The notes under the pieces: generated by a model
Database searches by the model: none
The model's input: only the letters and a program-made list of their open reading frames with translations
What the model was told of the DNA's origin: nothing
Shown here: piece by piece, positions 1-9,529 of the stretch
Layout of the letters: each line of letters opens with the position of its first letter
Position numbering within the stretch: the first letter of the stretch is position 1
Assembly (NCBI GenBank): GCA_002049455.2
Contig: KV918797.1
Span: 186,001-250,000 of the forward strand
Source of the DNA: Porphyra umbilicalis
Lineage: Eukaryota > Rhodophyta > Bangiophyceae > Bangiales > Bangiaceae
Reading direction: 5' to 3'
DNA length: 64,000 nt
Position numbers and translations under genes: made by a program

Positions 1-1146
1 ACTGCACTGGCAGTTCAGCGCCGGAAGCTTGTGGGCCAGCGGCGCCTGGAGGGTGGCAGCAGCAAGTGAGCGCCAGCGGCGGGCAGGCAAGCGGACAGGG
101 GCGGGTCCGAACCAGCGGCAATATGGCGGCGGTGGCAAATGGGCGGCCACGGCAGACGGGAGGCTGAGGCAGATGGGCAGCGGCAGCAGGAGGAAGGCCG
201 ACGGGAGGCAGGCGGCGCCCGCGGGTGGGCGACTGCAGCAGATGGGCAGCAGGGGCAGGTTGCTGGCGGCGGCTGGTCGCCGGCTGTCACGCGGACGGCC
301 GGCTGGACAGGTCGTCCAGCACCCGGTCAGCGCCCGTTGGCGGGTGGGCGAACGGGGGGGGTGGACCCTCGGCGCGGGTGGGCGCGCATCGCCTGGGTGA
401 GAGGGTGCCCCGACGTCCGAGGCAGTTGAGCGTGCGGGGCCAGCGGGGCAGGGCGGGCGAAGCAGGGCGGGGCGACCAGCGCCTGATCAAACCCCGTACT
501 GTCAGCCTGGCCGGCGATTGCACGTTGCAATTTGATTGGGCCAATTTGATTGGGCCGCTGTGAGAGAGAAAGAGACCAGCGTATGTTCGTCTCGATGGAG
601 AGACAAACGAGATTCCTAGCCGCAGCGGTGCGGCATGCAAAAAACGGCTAAGAAATAGTGGCTGAGCGTAGTTTTCTGCTGGTACTGCATACTTTGTTTT
701 TCTGTGGGCGCATCTCTCTGCGCAATGCCATGTTCGAAACGGCCCGGCGGTGATGTGCACTGCTTGCGCTCGGGGACAACCCCGCTCCATGTAATTCATG
801 GCTGAAGAGCAGCAAAGGGTGTCTCAGTGGCAGTGTTGGTCATGTAAACGGGGAGGGCGCTGAGGTGGGGCCGCCTCGGAGACCGACGCTGGGCGGGGCA
901 GCCGAGGCGCCGGACGTCCACAGATGCAGTGGGCAGTATGAGGTCGCGCAGGCCACTCAGTGCTTGGGGAACGCGTCAGGTACCGCTTTTTGACCACAGC
1001 TCCAGCTGTCGGCAGGGTGCGCCCGCGGTGGCCTACGTCCTTTCCAGCGTGATGGTTTGGCCCTTGCGATGACCTGGTGGTGGTCAGCACGAGTTCCTCC
1101 GTACCGCTCGGCGCGCATGCTTGCAAGGGGCTGGCCCCGCGGCCGT

Positions 1147-1188
1147 GGTGGCGGCGGCGGTGGCGGCGGCGGCGGCGGCGGCGGCGGC
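1147..1188. repeat. (GGC)n trinucleotide run
   Basis: This is a nearly pure GGC/GCC microsatellite with one T interruption. It produces poly-Gly, poly-Ala or poly-Pro in overlapping frames, which should not be read as genes. Confidence 0.8.
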
Positions 1189-2346
1189 ACCTGGGGAGCC
1201 ATGGGCTCTTGGAAAAGCCGCCGGCGCCCGGTACCACTTCTGACTGAGAGCCAGCGGTGAGTTGTGGTCGTGGTAGAGGCTGCCGCCACCGCGGTCGCCG
1301 CAGCGGCACATACGGTTGGAAGGAGGCAGCACGCAGACGCGCCTGTCACCTGGGACGCGACTGCATGCGACAGCGCAGTGGTGGATGACACGAGCGAGGG
1401 TGGCGGCGGCGGCAGTGTGCGCGTGTGCGGCAGTTACCCACTCGTCGCCGGTCGCCGCCGACAGACGCGACGGGCGCGACAGGGGGAGGCCGACCGACCA
1501 CCGCGTGGGGCCGGCCACCGTGCCGAGCAGCGCCACGACGAAAGCATTGATCGGCCTTGCCGCTGCGGTCCACACGACAATGCCAGCGGCGGCGCTTGGG
1601 CTAAAAGCTCCAATGCCGACGACACCGCCAGGCATGGGCGGGCGATGCGAGTGACGGTCGACACAGGGGTCGAGGTCGATCGATGCGGTGGAAGAGGAGA
1701 GGGGCGCTATACACAGTGAAGGCGCCCAGGACGTATTCTGGCAGGGTTGCGATGCGGTCCCCTGCCTGCAGAGTACGCTTTGACTACTCCGTACCTTCTG
1801 ACAGGGGATCACACGTGGCAGCGAGGGGACCGCCAGGGGACCGACGTGTCCCAAGCACCCCTCCACAGTGACCTGAGAGAGAGGCTCTGTAAACGGCTTG
1901 AGTCCCCTCCCGAAAGTACGACGATGGAGGCCTCACGGAATTATTCTATTAGCCAGATCATCCCTGTCCCAATGTACCGTCCTACCGTCCCACTAAGCGT
2001 TGGTCCCCTGGCTGCGGTAAGCGGTCGCGTCACCCCGCCGGTTCCAATCGGTCCTGCGGTCGGGCGCGCAATCTCAATTATTGAACATTGGTCGGGCCCA
2101 AACGACCCTTGAGGAGAAACAATGAAGGATCTGCGTTGGTCAGAGCGAGATGTGGGGCGAATTGGTATTTGGGTAGGGCCAGAGAGACCGGGTGCGAATT
2201 TGAAATGCGAGAGTTGCGGAGATGTACAGGGGTGCTACATGACTACTGCCCTCTCTTGCCCTCTGGCCAGACTCCCGCGCCTGACGAACTTGACTAAACA
2301 TCCGGGAACCTCAGCTTGCCCTCCGCCGCCCAAGGGGGGTTATCGT

Positions 2347-2381
2347 AGGGTTGTCCAGAGTAGCCTGCTCTGGGCAACCCT
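2347..2381. other. Perfect-stem hairpin
   Basis: AGGGTTGTCCAGAG and CTCTGGGCAACCCT form a 14-bp inverted repeat with one G-T type position around a 7-nt loop. A further related copy of the right arm (TGGGCAACCCCTGA) lies about 25 bases downstream. It could be a fold-back repeat or an RNA structure; no surrounding gene suggests a role. Confidence 0.5.
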
Positions 2382-2656
2382 GAACATGGAAGTAGCATAT
2401 GCCCTGGGCAACCCCTGAGACAGCGATCATATAGATCAAATTTTTGGCAGGTCCTGATGCTCGACACTCGGCCCGATCGGGGCGAGGTCGCAAGCTCGGC
2501 GGGGTCAGCTCCGACCATTAATGCTCGGGGGGATCTCTGATTCAGGCGATAAAAGGGCCAGTCATGCCCTGGGTGCCGGCTGCCTGCATGCCGCCACCGG
2601 CGTGCCCACGGGCGGCCATGCCGCCGGCGCCGCCCCATCGGCGGCCCAGGCGGCTA

Positions 2657-3041
2657 TGTAGCATATCTCTGCTACCAATTGGCAATTAGCCATGAGTAGC
2701 CCCCTTGACTGGCCGAATCCACGGATGTGTGTGACTCGGCTTGTGGCACGCCCTTTGGGGGGTTACTTCCGCATTGTTTATTTTTTATTGCTTGCCTGTC
2801 TTATCTGTCTGCCGGCACTCATTACGATCGCTTGATCGGATGGTCGATCGACCAGTGCCGTTGTTTGTATTAAACCACCGTGGGTCCGGGGTCGCCGTCG
2901 TGGGCACCACCCGGCGCCCTATCGGACGCCCTCCAACAAAAGGTCTTCTTCCTCGCCGCGACGGCGATAGAACTCGCTTTATTGCTTGGCTACGGTCGGT
3001 CTCAGTGCACTGGTAATTGAACTAACGTTATTCATACCACA
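2657..3041 (+). repeat. 5' LTR of gypsy element
   Basis: This 385-bp repeat has TG and CA termini and matches 12631-13015 almost base for base. It should hold the promoter and polyadenylation signals of the element. An AT-rich patch (GTTTATTTTTTATTG) and a ATTAAA-like stretch lie within it. Confidence 0.93.
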
Positions 3042-3043
3042 TT

Positions 3044-3061
3044 TGGTGGAGCAGCAGGGGA
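3044..3061 (+). other. Candidate tRNA primer-binding site
   Basis: Two bases after the 5' LTR comes TGGTGGAGCAGCAGGGG. It begins with the TGG expected opposite a tRNA CCA end. The donor tRNA was not identified, so this is positional evidence only. Confidence 0.5.
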
Positions 3062-3271
3062 TACCCTCGCCTTTATCGTGCCTCGCGGCACGGTGTCCCC
3101 GAGAACTTTCTCGCTGCCTCGTGGCATTGTGACGGTGTCGATACGGTCGCTTGGCGCGCGGGGCGTAAGCCATCGACTTGTGGGCGTGGTGCCGGGGGCA
3201 TCACGGTTGAGATCTCCGACGTTGGCGCGCAGGGCGTAAGCCAAGGCGGAACACTTTGTTCAGGTCCCAGT

Positions 3272-4918
3272 ATGTCTACTGGTGGTACCGGCGGCACTCG
3301 GCGAGCCAGAGACGGCAAGTTGCCATCTGGCTACCGGCCGCCGGGCGGGGGACAAGGCACTCCTGCCGCCTCCGACGCCCCCACGGACGGTGCTCCAACT
3401 CCTCCCATCCCTGCGGATCAAGCCGCCTCTGGGCAGATGCAGGTGGTGGAGAGCCTGAAGGCGGCCGTTGAAGCACTTCAGCGACGCCTAACGGCCCAAG
3501 AACAGACTAACAAGTCTCTGGCGCGAGCCAATGACAAGTTGGTCGACGACGTCGAGGCCCTGCGCAAGGTCGACTCCCATGAGGAGGAACGCCGTGTGGC
3601 TAAGTCTCGCCGCCAGTCGGGCGACAAGACCAAGGACGTCAAGAAGACGAACAAGGTGATCAAGGACAAGTCCCTCCGCAAGGACGCTCCGGCTAACGCC
3701 GCGCTTTCCTCATCTTCCGACGATTCCGCGTCTGGGTCAAGCCTGACGTCGTCAGACGACGACAACCCCAACGCGACGGACACGTCCTCTTCGGACTATG
3801 TCCACGGGCCTGCAGGCCCGCCGTCGCCCCCAAGTGGGTCCTCACCGAGCGACAGCTCGAGCGAGTCGGACGCGGCCGCGCGCAAGCGCCCCGCGACCCC
3901 CACCAAACGGAAAGAGCGACTTGGAAAAGCCGATAGGATCAAGTTGATCCGCCCGGCTAATAGCCGCTTCAAGACACTCCTGGACTACAGGACGTACTTC
4001 CTGATCCGCCGTCAACTGACGTATACGCCTAAAGAGGCACAGCGGTCGCACCGTCTCAACAAACGTTTGGACGGAGCGTTCCATGGGCAACAGCCATTCA
4101 CGGGAGCCCTGCCCTTGGGCATCTTCACGTTCTTGACGACCTTTCGCCGCGCGTGCGACGCGGCTGGGCTGACGCACGGTCAAGCCCTTCCGCTTATGGT
4201 CTTTCGACTAGCCGGCAACGCCAAGATGGCCTTCTCCGGCGCGCTGAACAGCACACTCGGACGTAAGCGTTACGCCATCCGTACCTACGGAGATGCCGTC
4301 AACTGGCTTCTTTCGAAGTATGCGACACACGCAACCATGGCTAACGCCTATCAAGACATCATTACGATGAAGCAACAAGACAACGAGGCGCCCACGGCCT
4401 TTGGTCAACGCGTGGAAGCGCAATGCGACCTCCTGAACGGTTTGTTCGACATCCAAGACGTTAAGGACGTCTTCATCACTGGTCTTTCGGACCTTGTGCA
4501 AGCGCACGTCCGGGTACTGAACGACCAGTTCCCCGACCGAACCCTGTCCGAGACGGTCGCCACCGCCCAGATGTACTGGGACGGCACCAACAAGTTGCGT
4601 TTGCAACTCAAGATTACCCGCCCAACGGCGATCAAAGTCGCTTACGCGACACAAGACCAGCGGACGACGACGGAACGACCGTTCACACCGGTTCGCACCC
4701 CGCCGCCCCATCGGGCCGCCGTCCCTCAAGCCAATCGGGCTGACATCTGTTACAACTGTAACAAGCCGGGGCACTTCGCCGCACAATGTGCCGAGCCTTA
4801 TCGCCCTCGCGAGCGTCGGCAACCGCCTATCGGCGTTCATGCCCTTGCCGACGGTAACGTCGAGGAAGACGAGGTCGAGCATCCGGCCGACGCCGTGGAC
4901 GACTCGAAAAACGTCTAG
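3272..4918 (+). CDS. Gag polyprotein of the gypsy element
   Basis: This 548-residue protein should form the retrotransposon particle and bind its RNA. The N-terminal third is low complexity. A coiled-coil-like stretch (about residues 50-110, rich in Leu, Glu, Lys and Arg) is followed by a Ser/Asp-rich linker. A capsid-like central part (about 215-440) then resembles the retrotransposon gag family in hydrophobic pattern. A CCHC zinc knuckle, CYNCNKPGHFAAQC, sits at 493-506. The frame starts at an ATG 231 bases after the LTR and ends at TAG 4916-4918. It overlaps the open pol frame by 61 bases, which points to recoding rather than a separate pol start. Confidence 0.9.
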   Translation: MSTGGTGGTRRARDGKLPSGYRPPGGGQGTPAASDAPTDGAPTPPIPADQAASGQMQVVESLKAAVEALQRRLTAQEQTNKSLARANDKLVDDVEALRKVDSHEEERRVAKSRRQSGDKTKDVKKTNKVIKDKSLRKDAPANAALSSSSDDSASGSSLTSSDDDNPNATDTSSSDYVHGPAGPPSPPSGSSPSDSSSESDAAARKRPATPTKRKERLGKADRIKLIRPANSRFKTLLDYRTYFLIRRQLTYTPKEAQRSHRLNKRLDGAFHGQQPFTGALPLGIFTFLTTFRRACDAAGLTHGQALPLMVFRLAGNAKMAFSGALNSTLGRKRYAIRTYGDAVNWLLSKYATHATMANAYQDIITMKQQDNEAPTAFGQRVEAQCDLLNGLFDIQDVKDVFITGLSDLVQAHVRVLNDQFPDRTLSETVATAQMYWDGTNKLRLQLKITRPTAIKVAYATQDQRTTTERPFTPVRTPPPHRAAVPQANRADICYNCNKPGHFAAQCAEPYRPRERRQPPIGVHALADGNVEEDEVEHPADAVDDSKNV

Positions 4919-7900
4919 GCCGGGTGCCCGACTTGGGGTTGCCCGGCGGAACGCGAAAGCGTACGGTGACAAGACTCTTACGTCGTGCCCTTCGGCACTA
5001 TGAGATCGCAGCCACGTTAGGCCCATGCCTGCGCGTAATGCGAAGTTGCCGCCCTGTCTTAGACACGGGCGCTGGGGTGAACATAGTGCGAACTAGTGTT
5101 CTCCCATCGAACTGGATGGCTTACGCCGAAGAGTTGACTACGCTTCCGCGCATCCGAGATGCAAACAACAATCGTCTTGTGACGAAGTATGCCATACATC
5201 TGTATGTAGACACCGGAGGTGTGCGTCTATTTGACCGATTCCTCGTTGCCGACAACTTGTCAGACCCGTGCATTCTTGGCACCGAGTTCATTGAACAAAA
5301 CATCGAGGGCATTCTGCCGCGCTTGCGCAAGATCGTCTGGCAAGAGCACGTGCGATGCACGGAAGAGCAACAGCGGCCAACGCCGATCTTAGCTTGTCTT
5401 AACGACAGCGCGTGGGACCGCCACTGGCAAGATAAACCCGCTCGGGTTCGAGCCTGCAAACAGGTGCGTGTCAACGGACCCAAGGAGGAGTGGATCATGG
5501 CCACGTGCGACACGCCTGGTATGGTTACCATCACACCAAACATTCGGTTGTGCCCACACAAGTCCATGGCAGTCGCCCGCGGCATCGCCATCGTCAAACC
5601 GGACGAACCATTCCTGGTCAAGTTATGCAACTTCGGCAAGGACCAAGTCATTGTTCGCAAGAACTCTACCTTGGGGTTTGCAGAGCCCTACCAAGGGCCG
5701 ATGCTCTCCGCCGTCTTGTATGACAACACCCCAAAGGGTGGAACCGATAACTCATCGGACGAAGCGAGTCGTGACCCACTCGAGGACCTCGACCTCAGTG
5801 AGGCACCCGAGTACCTGCACAAGCAGATTCGAGACATGCTGAAGACGCATTCGTCTATGTGGGATGGAACCCTTGGCGTCATCCGTGCTACGGAGCACGC
5901 CATCGTCACTCCTCCCGACGCTCTGCCCATACGGGCCCAACCCTACCGAACCGGGCCGTTCAAACGGCAGATCATCGCTGATCAAATCAACAAGATGTTG
6001 AAGCTCAACGTCATTGCCCCTAGCCACAGTGCTTGGGCAAGCCCCGTGGTAATTGTACCAAAGAAGAACGGCCAAGCCCGATTCTGTGTCGACTATCGTC
6101 GGTTAAACAACATCACCAAGAAGGATGCTTATCCCTTGCCCCGGATGGAGGACTGCCTCGACTCCTTGGGAGATGCCCAGGTGTTCACGTCTCTCGACTG
6201 CACCGCGGGGTACTGGCAAGTACCCTTACGCAAGGAAGACCAAGAGAAGACAGCGTTCACAACGCATTGTGGTATATACCACTGGTTATCCATGCCTTTC
6301 GGCTTGACGAACGCGCCCGCCACCTTTCAGCGCGCGTTGGATATTATCCTCTCGGGTTTGAAGTGGCAGATATGCCTCGTCTACTTAGACGATGTCATCA
6401 TCTTCTCCGCAAACGCGGAACAACACGTCAAAGACGTTGACAGGGTTCTTCACCGTCTCCGTGAAGCCAGGGTCACCCTCAACTTGGAAAAGTGTACGTG
6501 GTTCTCCGATGAGGTCGAGTACCTAGGACACATTGTCCGCCCCGGGCAGCTGCACGTGCACAACAAGAACGTGGATGCTCTGAAGCATGCCAAGTTCCCA
6601 ACCACAAAGACCCAGCTGAAAAGCTTCTTGGGAATGTGCAACGTCTATCGACGGTTTGTCAAAGACTTTGCCAAACGAGCAAAGCCCCTGAACGCCCTGA
6701 CTAGGGCCGAGATCCCACCGGATTTACCACCACCGACGGACGTGGCTATCGCCGCCTTCGAGGACCTTCGCAACGCACTGTTGTGCCCACCGGTACTTGC
6801 CTTGCCGAAGGCCAATCGGAAGCTCGTCGTTGACGTGGACGCCTGCGCCGACCAAGTTGTTTGTACCCTCCTCCAAGAGGAGCCGGGCGAACTGCTTCAC
6901 CCTGTCGGGTTTTGGAGCCGAGGACTCACTGCTGCAGAGCAAAACTACTCCACCACGGAGCGAGAATGCCTCGGCGTTGTGTGGGCTGTCCTCAAGTTGA
7001 GGCACTTCCTCGACGGACAACGCTTCCTCATCCGAACGGATCACCAAGCACTTAGCTGGATCTACAGCACGACCGACTCAAGCGGACGCTTGATGCGATG
7101 GCGACTTCGCCTCTCCGAATATACATTCGATATGGTTTATAAACCAGGTGCATCTCACCACTTGCCCGATTTCCTGTCGCGCGCCTCTACGGTGGCGCCG
7201 CCAGAAGATATCCATGACGATATACCCTGTCTGGCATTGGCCGAGACGGCCAACGGCTTAAGAACGGGGAGGTACACGGGTACCGACACACCGGAACCGG
7301 TGGAGTTCGACGACGTTGTCGAAGCACAACAAACAGACGACTTCTGCGTCGAGATGTCCACTCGCGTGGAGCGCGGAACGGCCAAGGCCTTCTTCCGTGA
7401 TGAGCATCACGCTCTGTACCGCCGTGCGCCTTACGGCAATCAACTGGTTATTCCAAAGTCGCTACGCGAACGCGTGTTGACCCTCGAGCACCACGCAACC
7501 GTGGCCGCCCATCCTGGTATGAACCGGATGTATTACACCATGCGCAAGGCATACTACTGGCCTTCAATGGTGACGGATATTCATTCGACCATCACCAAAT
7601 GCACAACGTGTGCGCAAAACCGCCTCGCCTTGCGGCGACACACCACGCCCTTGACCCTGTTCCAGGCTACCGAGCCTCTCACGGAGCTATCCGTTGACAT
7701 CTTTGGGCCCATCCCGGCCTCCAAGAAGGGCAACCGCTTCATCTTGGTTATCACCGACCGCTTCGCCAAGCTCACCAAGTGCGTCGCCTTGCGGCGAATC
7801 ACGGCTATGTCAGTGGCGTCAGCCATCATCGACGCGTGGGTGTCAGCCTACGGGCCACCGGACCGAATCCTATCGGACCAAGGGCCCCAGTTCATGTCGA

Positions 7901-9387
7901 ACTTCTTCATCGCTGTGATGAAAATGCTTGGCATTGAAACGGTTCGCACCACGGCGTATCATCCCCAAACCAATGGGCAAGTTGAACGGTACAACCGTAC
8001 CATGGCTACGCAGCTGCGACACTACGTCGCCGACGACCCATCACGATGGGATGAGCTACTCCCGGTAATCACCATGGCGTATAATAGCCAACCACATCGG
8101 TCGACGGGCATCGCCCCATTTGAGCTTGTTATCCCAAGGCGGATCCCCAACCTCACGGTTCGCAACTTGCCCCCGGGCACTCCGCTTACCAATAAGGGAA
8201 CGCTCAAGGATGGGTCACCCCTAGCTCGCAAGCGCGAGTTCATGGCCCGCCTGCGCAAGCAGATCCCCATCGTGGTCGAGGCCTTGCGTAAGACGCAACA
8301 ACGTTACAAACGTAACTTCGACCATCGGGTCGCAACCCGCAATGCGGACGTCAAGATCGGCGACTACGTATACACGACCAACCACGATCGGCAAAACAAG
8401 CTGCAAAGCAAAGCCATTGGACCCTTCGTGGTCGTCGACGCGGACGCGGACGCCTCCACGTTTGTCATTGACATTGACGGCGAGGAGAAACGCGTCAGCA
8501 GTGACCATGTCACCCCCGCTCCTCGTCCAACGACGACGGACAAGGTTCCACACCCCTTGCTAGATGGTCTAGACCAACGCAAGTCAACCCCGGCAACTGC
8601 CGATGAGTACGTGATCGACAAACTCCTAGGCTTACACCAGACGGGTGACAGCTATAGCGCTAAGGTGCGCTGGTTCGACTACGGGTCGAAAGACGACACC
8701 TGGGAACCCCTGGAGAACCTCCCCCGCAACCTGGTGGTGCGTTTCCTTCGACAGAAGAAGAAGCATGTACCGGGGTACGAGTGGCAAACGCCAACGCGAC
8801 GAAGTCGCCGACAGGCCGGGCTCACAACCGTGGCCAACATCGTCATGGACTCCACGTGGATACCCACTATCCAACATGTCCATGTTACCGGTGACGGAGT
8901 TATCCATGCCGATGTCTCTTGGACAGAGTCAAGTACCAATGTTGCAATTAAGGAAGTAATTCCTGTGGCGTGGCTCAAGTCCACTCTGCCGTCCATGACG
9001 CGCAACTTTGCGTATGACCCCCAACTTGCCTTGCGGCATTTCTCTCGGCTGAACCGTGTTTACGGCCCGTACACATATGTGTGGCCGAAATCCGCACAGG
9101 CGACACTCATCGGGAGCGATCCCCCCGTACCAGTGCTCCCCAACGGGTTTCTGGTACCTCCGGTGCAACACTTGGACTCAGTCCTTCGACGCTTGGTAAC
9201 AACCACAGAAGAAGCAACCGTGGTAATACCACAATGGACCAACGCCAGTTGGTACGCTACTGCCATACGTGCATGTTTCGAGTACGAAGTGCTTTTATCA
9301 GCAGACTCAAGGGATACAAATCCCACAACATGGGCCATGATGGACTGCCACTTCCTTCATCGCTATGACGATAAACAGAAAAACTGA
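4858..9387 (+). CDS. Pol polyprotein of the gypsy chromovirus
   Basis: The frame is open from 4858 after a TAA and has no ATG near its start, so it is probably made by -1 frameshifting from gag. Residues below count from the in-frame GTG at 4924. Domains in order are an aspartic protease (DTGAG at 47), a reverse transcriptase with YLDD at 487-490, RNase H (around 630-740), an HHCC zinc-binding integrase head near 857, and an integrase core with D near 925, D near 985 and E 36 residues later (DD35E). A chromodomain at about 1227-1280 keeps the three aromatic cage positions (YV, RW, DY). About 200 further residues follow with no domain I can name firmly. No stop or frameshift breaks the catalytic domains, so the enzyme looks intact. 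Confidence 0.93.
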   Translation, partial: RRGRRGRASGRRRGRLEKRLGRVPDLGLPGGTRKRTVTRLLRRALRHYEIAATLGPCLRVMRSCRPVLDTGAGVNIVRTSVLPSNWMAYAEELTTLPRIRDANNNRLVTKYAIHLYVDTGGVRLFDRFLVADNLSDPCILGTEFIEQNIEGILPRLRKIVWQEHVRCTEEQQRPTPILACLNDSAWDRHWQDKPARVRACKQVRVNGPKEEWIMATCDTPGMVTITPNIRLCPHKSMAVARGIAIVKPDEPFLVKLCNFGKDQVIVRKNSTLGFAEPYQGPMLSAVLYDNTPKGGTDNSSDEASRDPLEDLDLSEAPEYLHKQIRDMLKTHSSMWDGTLGVIRATEHAIVTPPDALPIRAQPYRTGPFKRQIIADQINKMLKLNVIAPSHSAWASPVVIVPKKNGQARFCVDYRRLNNITKKDAYPLPRMEDCLDSLGDAQVFTSLDCTAGYWQVPLRKEDQEKTAFTTHCGIYHWLSMPFGLTNAPATFQRALDIILSGLKWQICLVYLDDVIIFSANAEQHVKDVDRVLHRLREARVTLNLEKCTWFSDEVEYLGHIVRPGQLHVHNKNVDALKHAKFPTTKTQLKSFLGMCNVYRRFVKDFAKRAKPLNALTRAEIPPDLPPPTDVAIAAFEDLRNALLCPPVLALPKANRKLVVDVDACADQVVCTLLQEEPGELLHPVGFWSRGLTAAEQNYSTTERECLGVVWAVLKLRHFLDGQRFLIRTDHQALSWIYSTTDSSGRLMRWRLRLSEYTFDMVYKPGASHHLPDFLSRASTVAPPEDIHDDIPCLALAETANGLRTGRYTGTDTPEPVEFDDVVEAQQTDDFCVEMSTRVERGTAKAFFRDEHHALYRRAPYGNQLVIPKSLRERVLTLEHHATVAAHPGMNRMYYTMRKAYYWPSMVTDIHSTITKCTTCAQNRLALRRHTTPLTLFQATEPLTELSVDIFGPIPASKKGNRFILVITDRFAKLTKCVALRRITAMSVASAIIDAWVSAYGPPDRILSDQGPQFMSNFFIAVMKMLGIETVRTTAYHPQTNGQVERYNRTMATQLRHYVADDPSRWDELLPVITMAYNSQPHRSTGIAPFELVIPRRIPNLTVRNLPPGTPLTNKGTLKDGSPLARKREFMARLRKQIPIVVEALRKTQQRYKRNFDHRVATRNADVKIGDYVYTTNHDRQNKLQSKAIGPFVVVDADADASTFVIDIDGEEKRVSSDHVTPAPRPTTTDKVPHPLLDGLDQRKSTPATADEYVIDKLLGLHQTGDSYSAKVRWFDYGSKDDTWEPLENLPRNLVVRFLRQKKKHVPGYEWQTPTRRSRRQAGLTTVANIVMDSTWIPTIQHVHVTGDGVIHADVSWTESSTNVAIKEVIPVAWLKSTLPSMTRNFAYDPQLALRHFSRLNRVYGPYTYVWPKSAQATLIGSDPPVPVLPNGFLVPPVQHLDSVLRRLVTTTEEATVVIPQWTNASWYATAIRACFEYEVLLSADSRDTNPTTWAMMDCHFLHRYDDKQKN
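4906..4912 (+). other. Possible -1 frameshift site
   Basis: GAAAAAC is read as AAA-AAC in the gag frame one codon before the gag stop. A one-base backward slip here enters the pol frame. It resembles the classic X-XXY-YYZ heptamer ending AAAAAC, but the first base is G rather than A, so it is imperfect. The 61-base overlap leaves other positions possible. Confidence 0.4.
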
Positions 9388-9529
9388 GAAGTGGATACGA
9401 ACATGTCAAACGACAAACAACAACAAGACGAAGAAACATCAACACCCTAAAAAGGCGTAAGACCCCGACATTGTCAACCCCACCCCCCCACCGGGGTCAA
9501 CCGAGCAAGTCTCTGAGCAGTGAACCTCG

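Larger units (their letters stand above)
1..2651. other. Left flank, no supported gene
   Basis: No open frame here has a recognisable domain or a coherent protein-like composition. Several overlapping frames in both strands are GC-driven. The stretch holds a GGC run near 1147-1188, a tandem pair of a 14-bp CCAAT-containing unit at 528-555, and a strong hairpin at 2347-2381. It ends in GGCT, the probable target site of the gypsy element. Confidence 0.5.
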
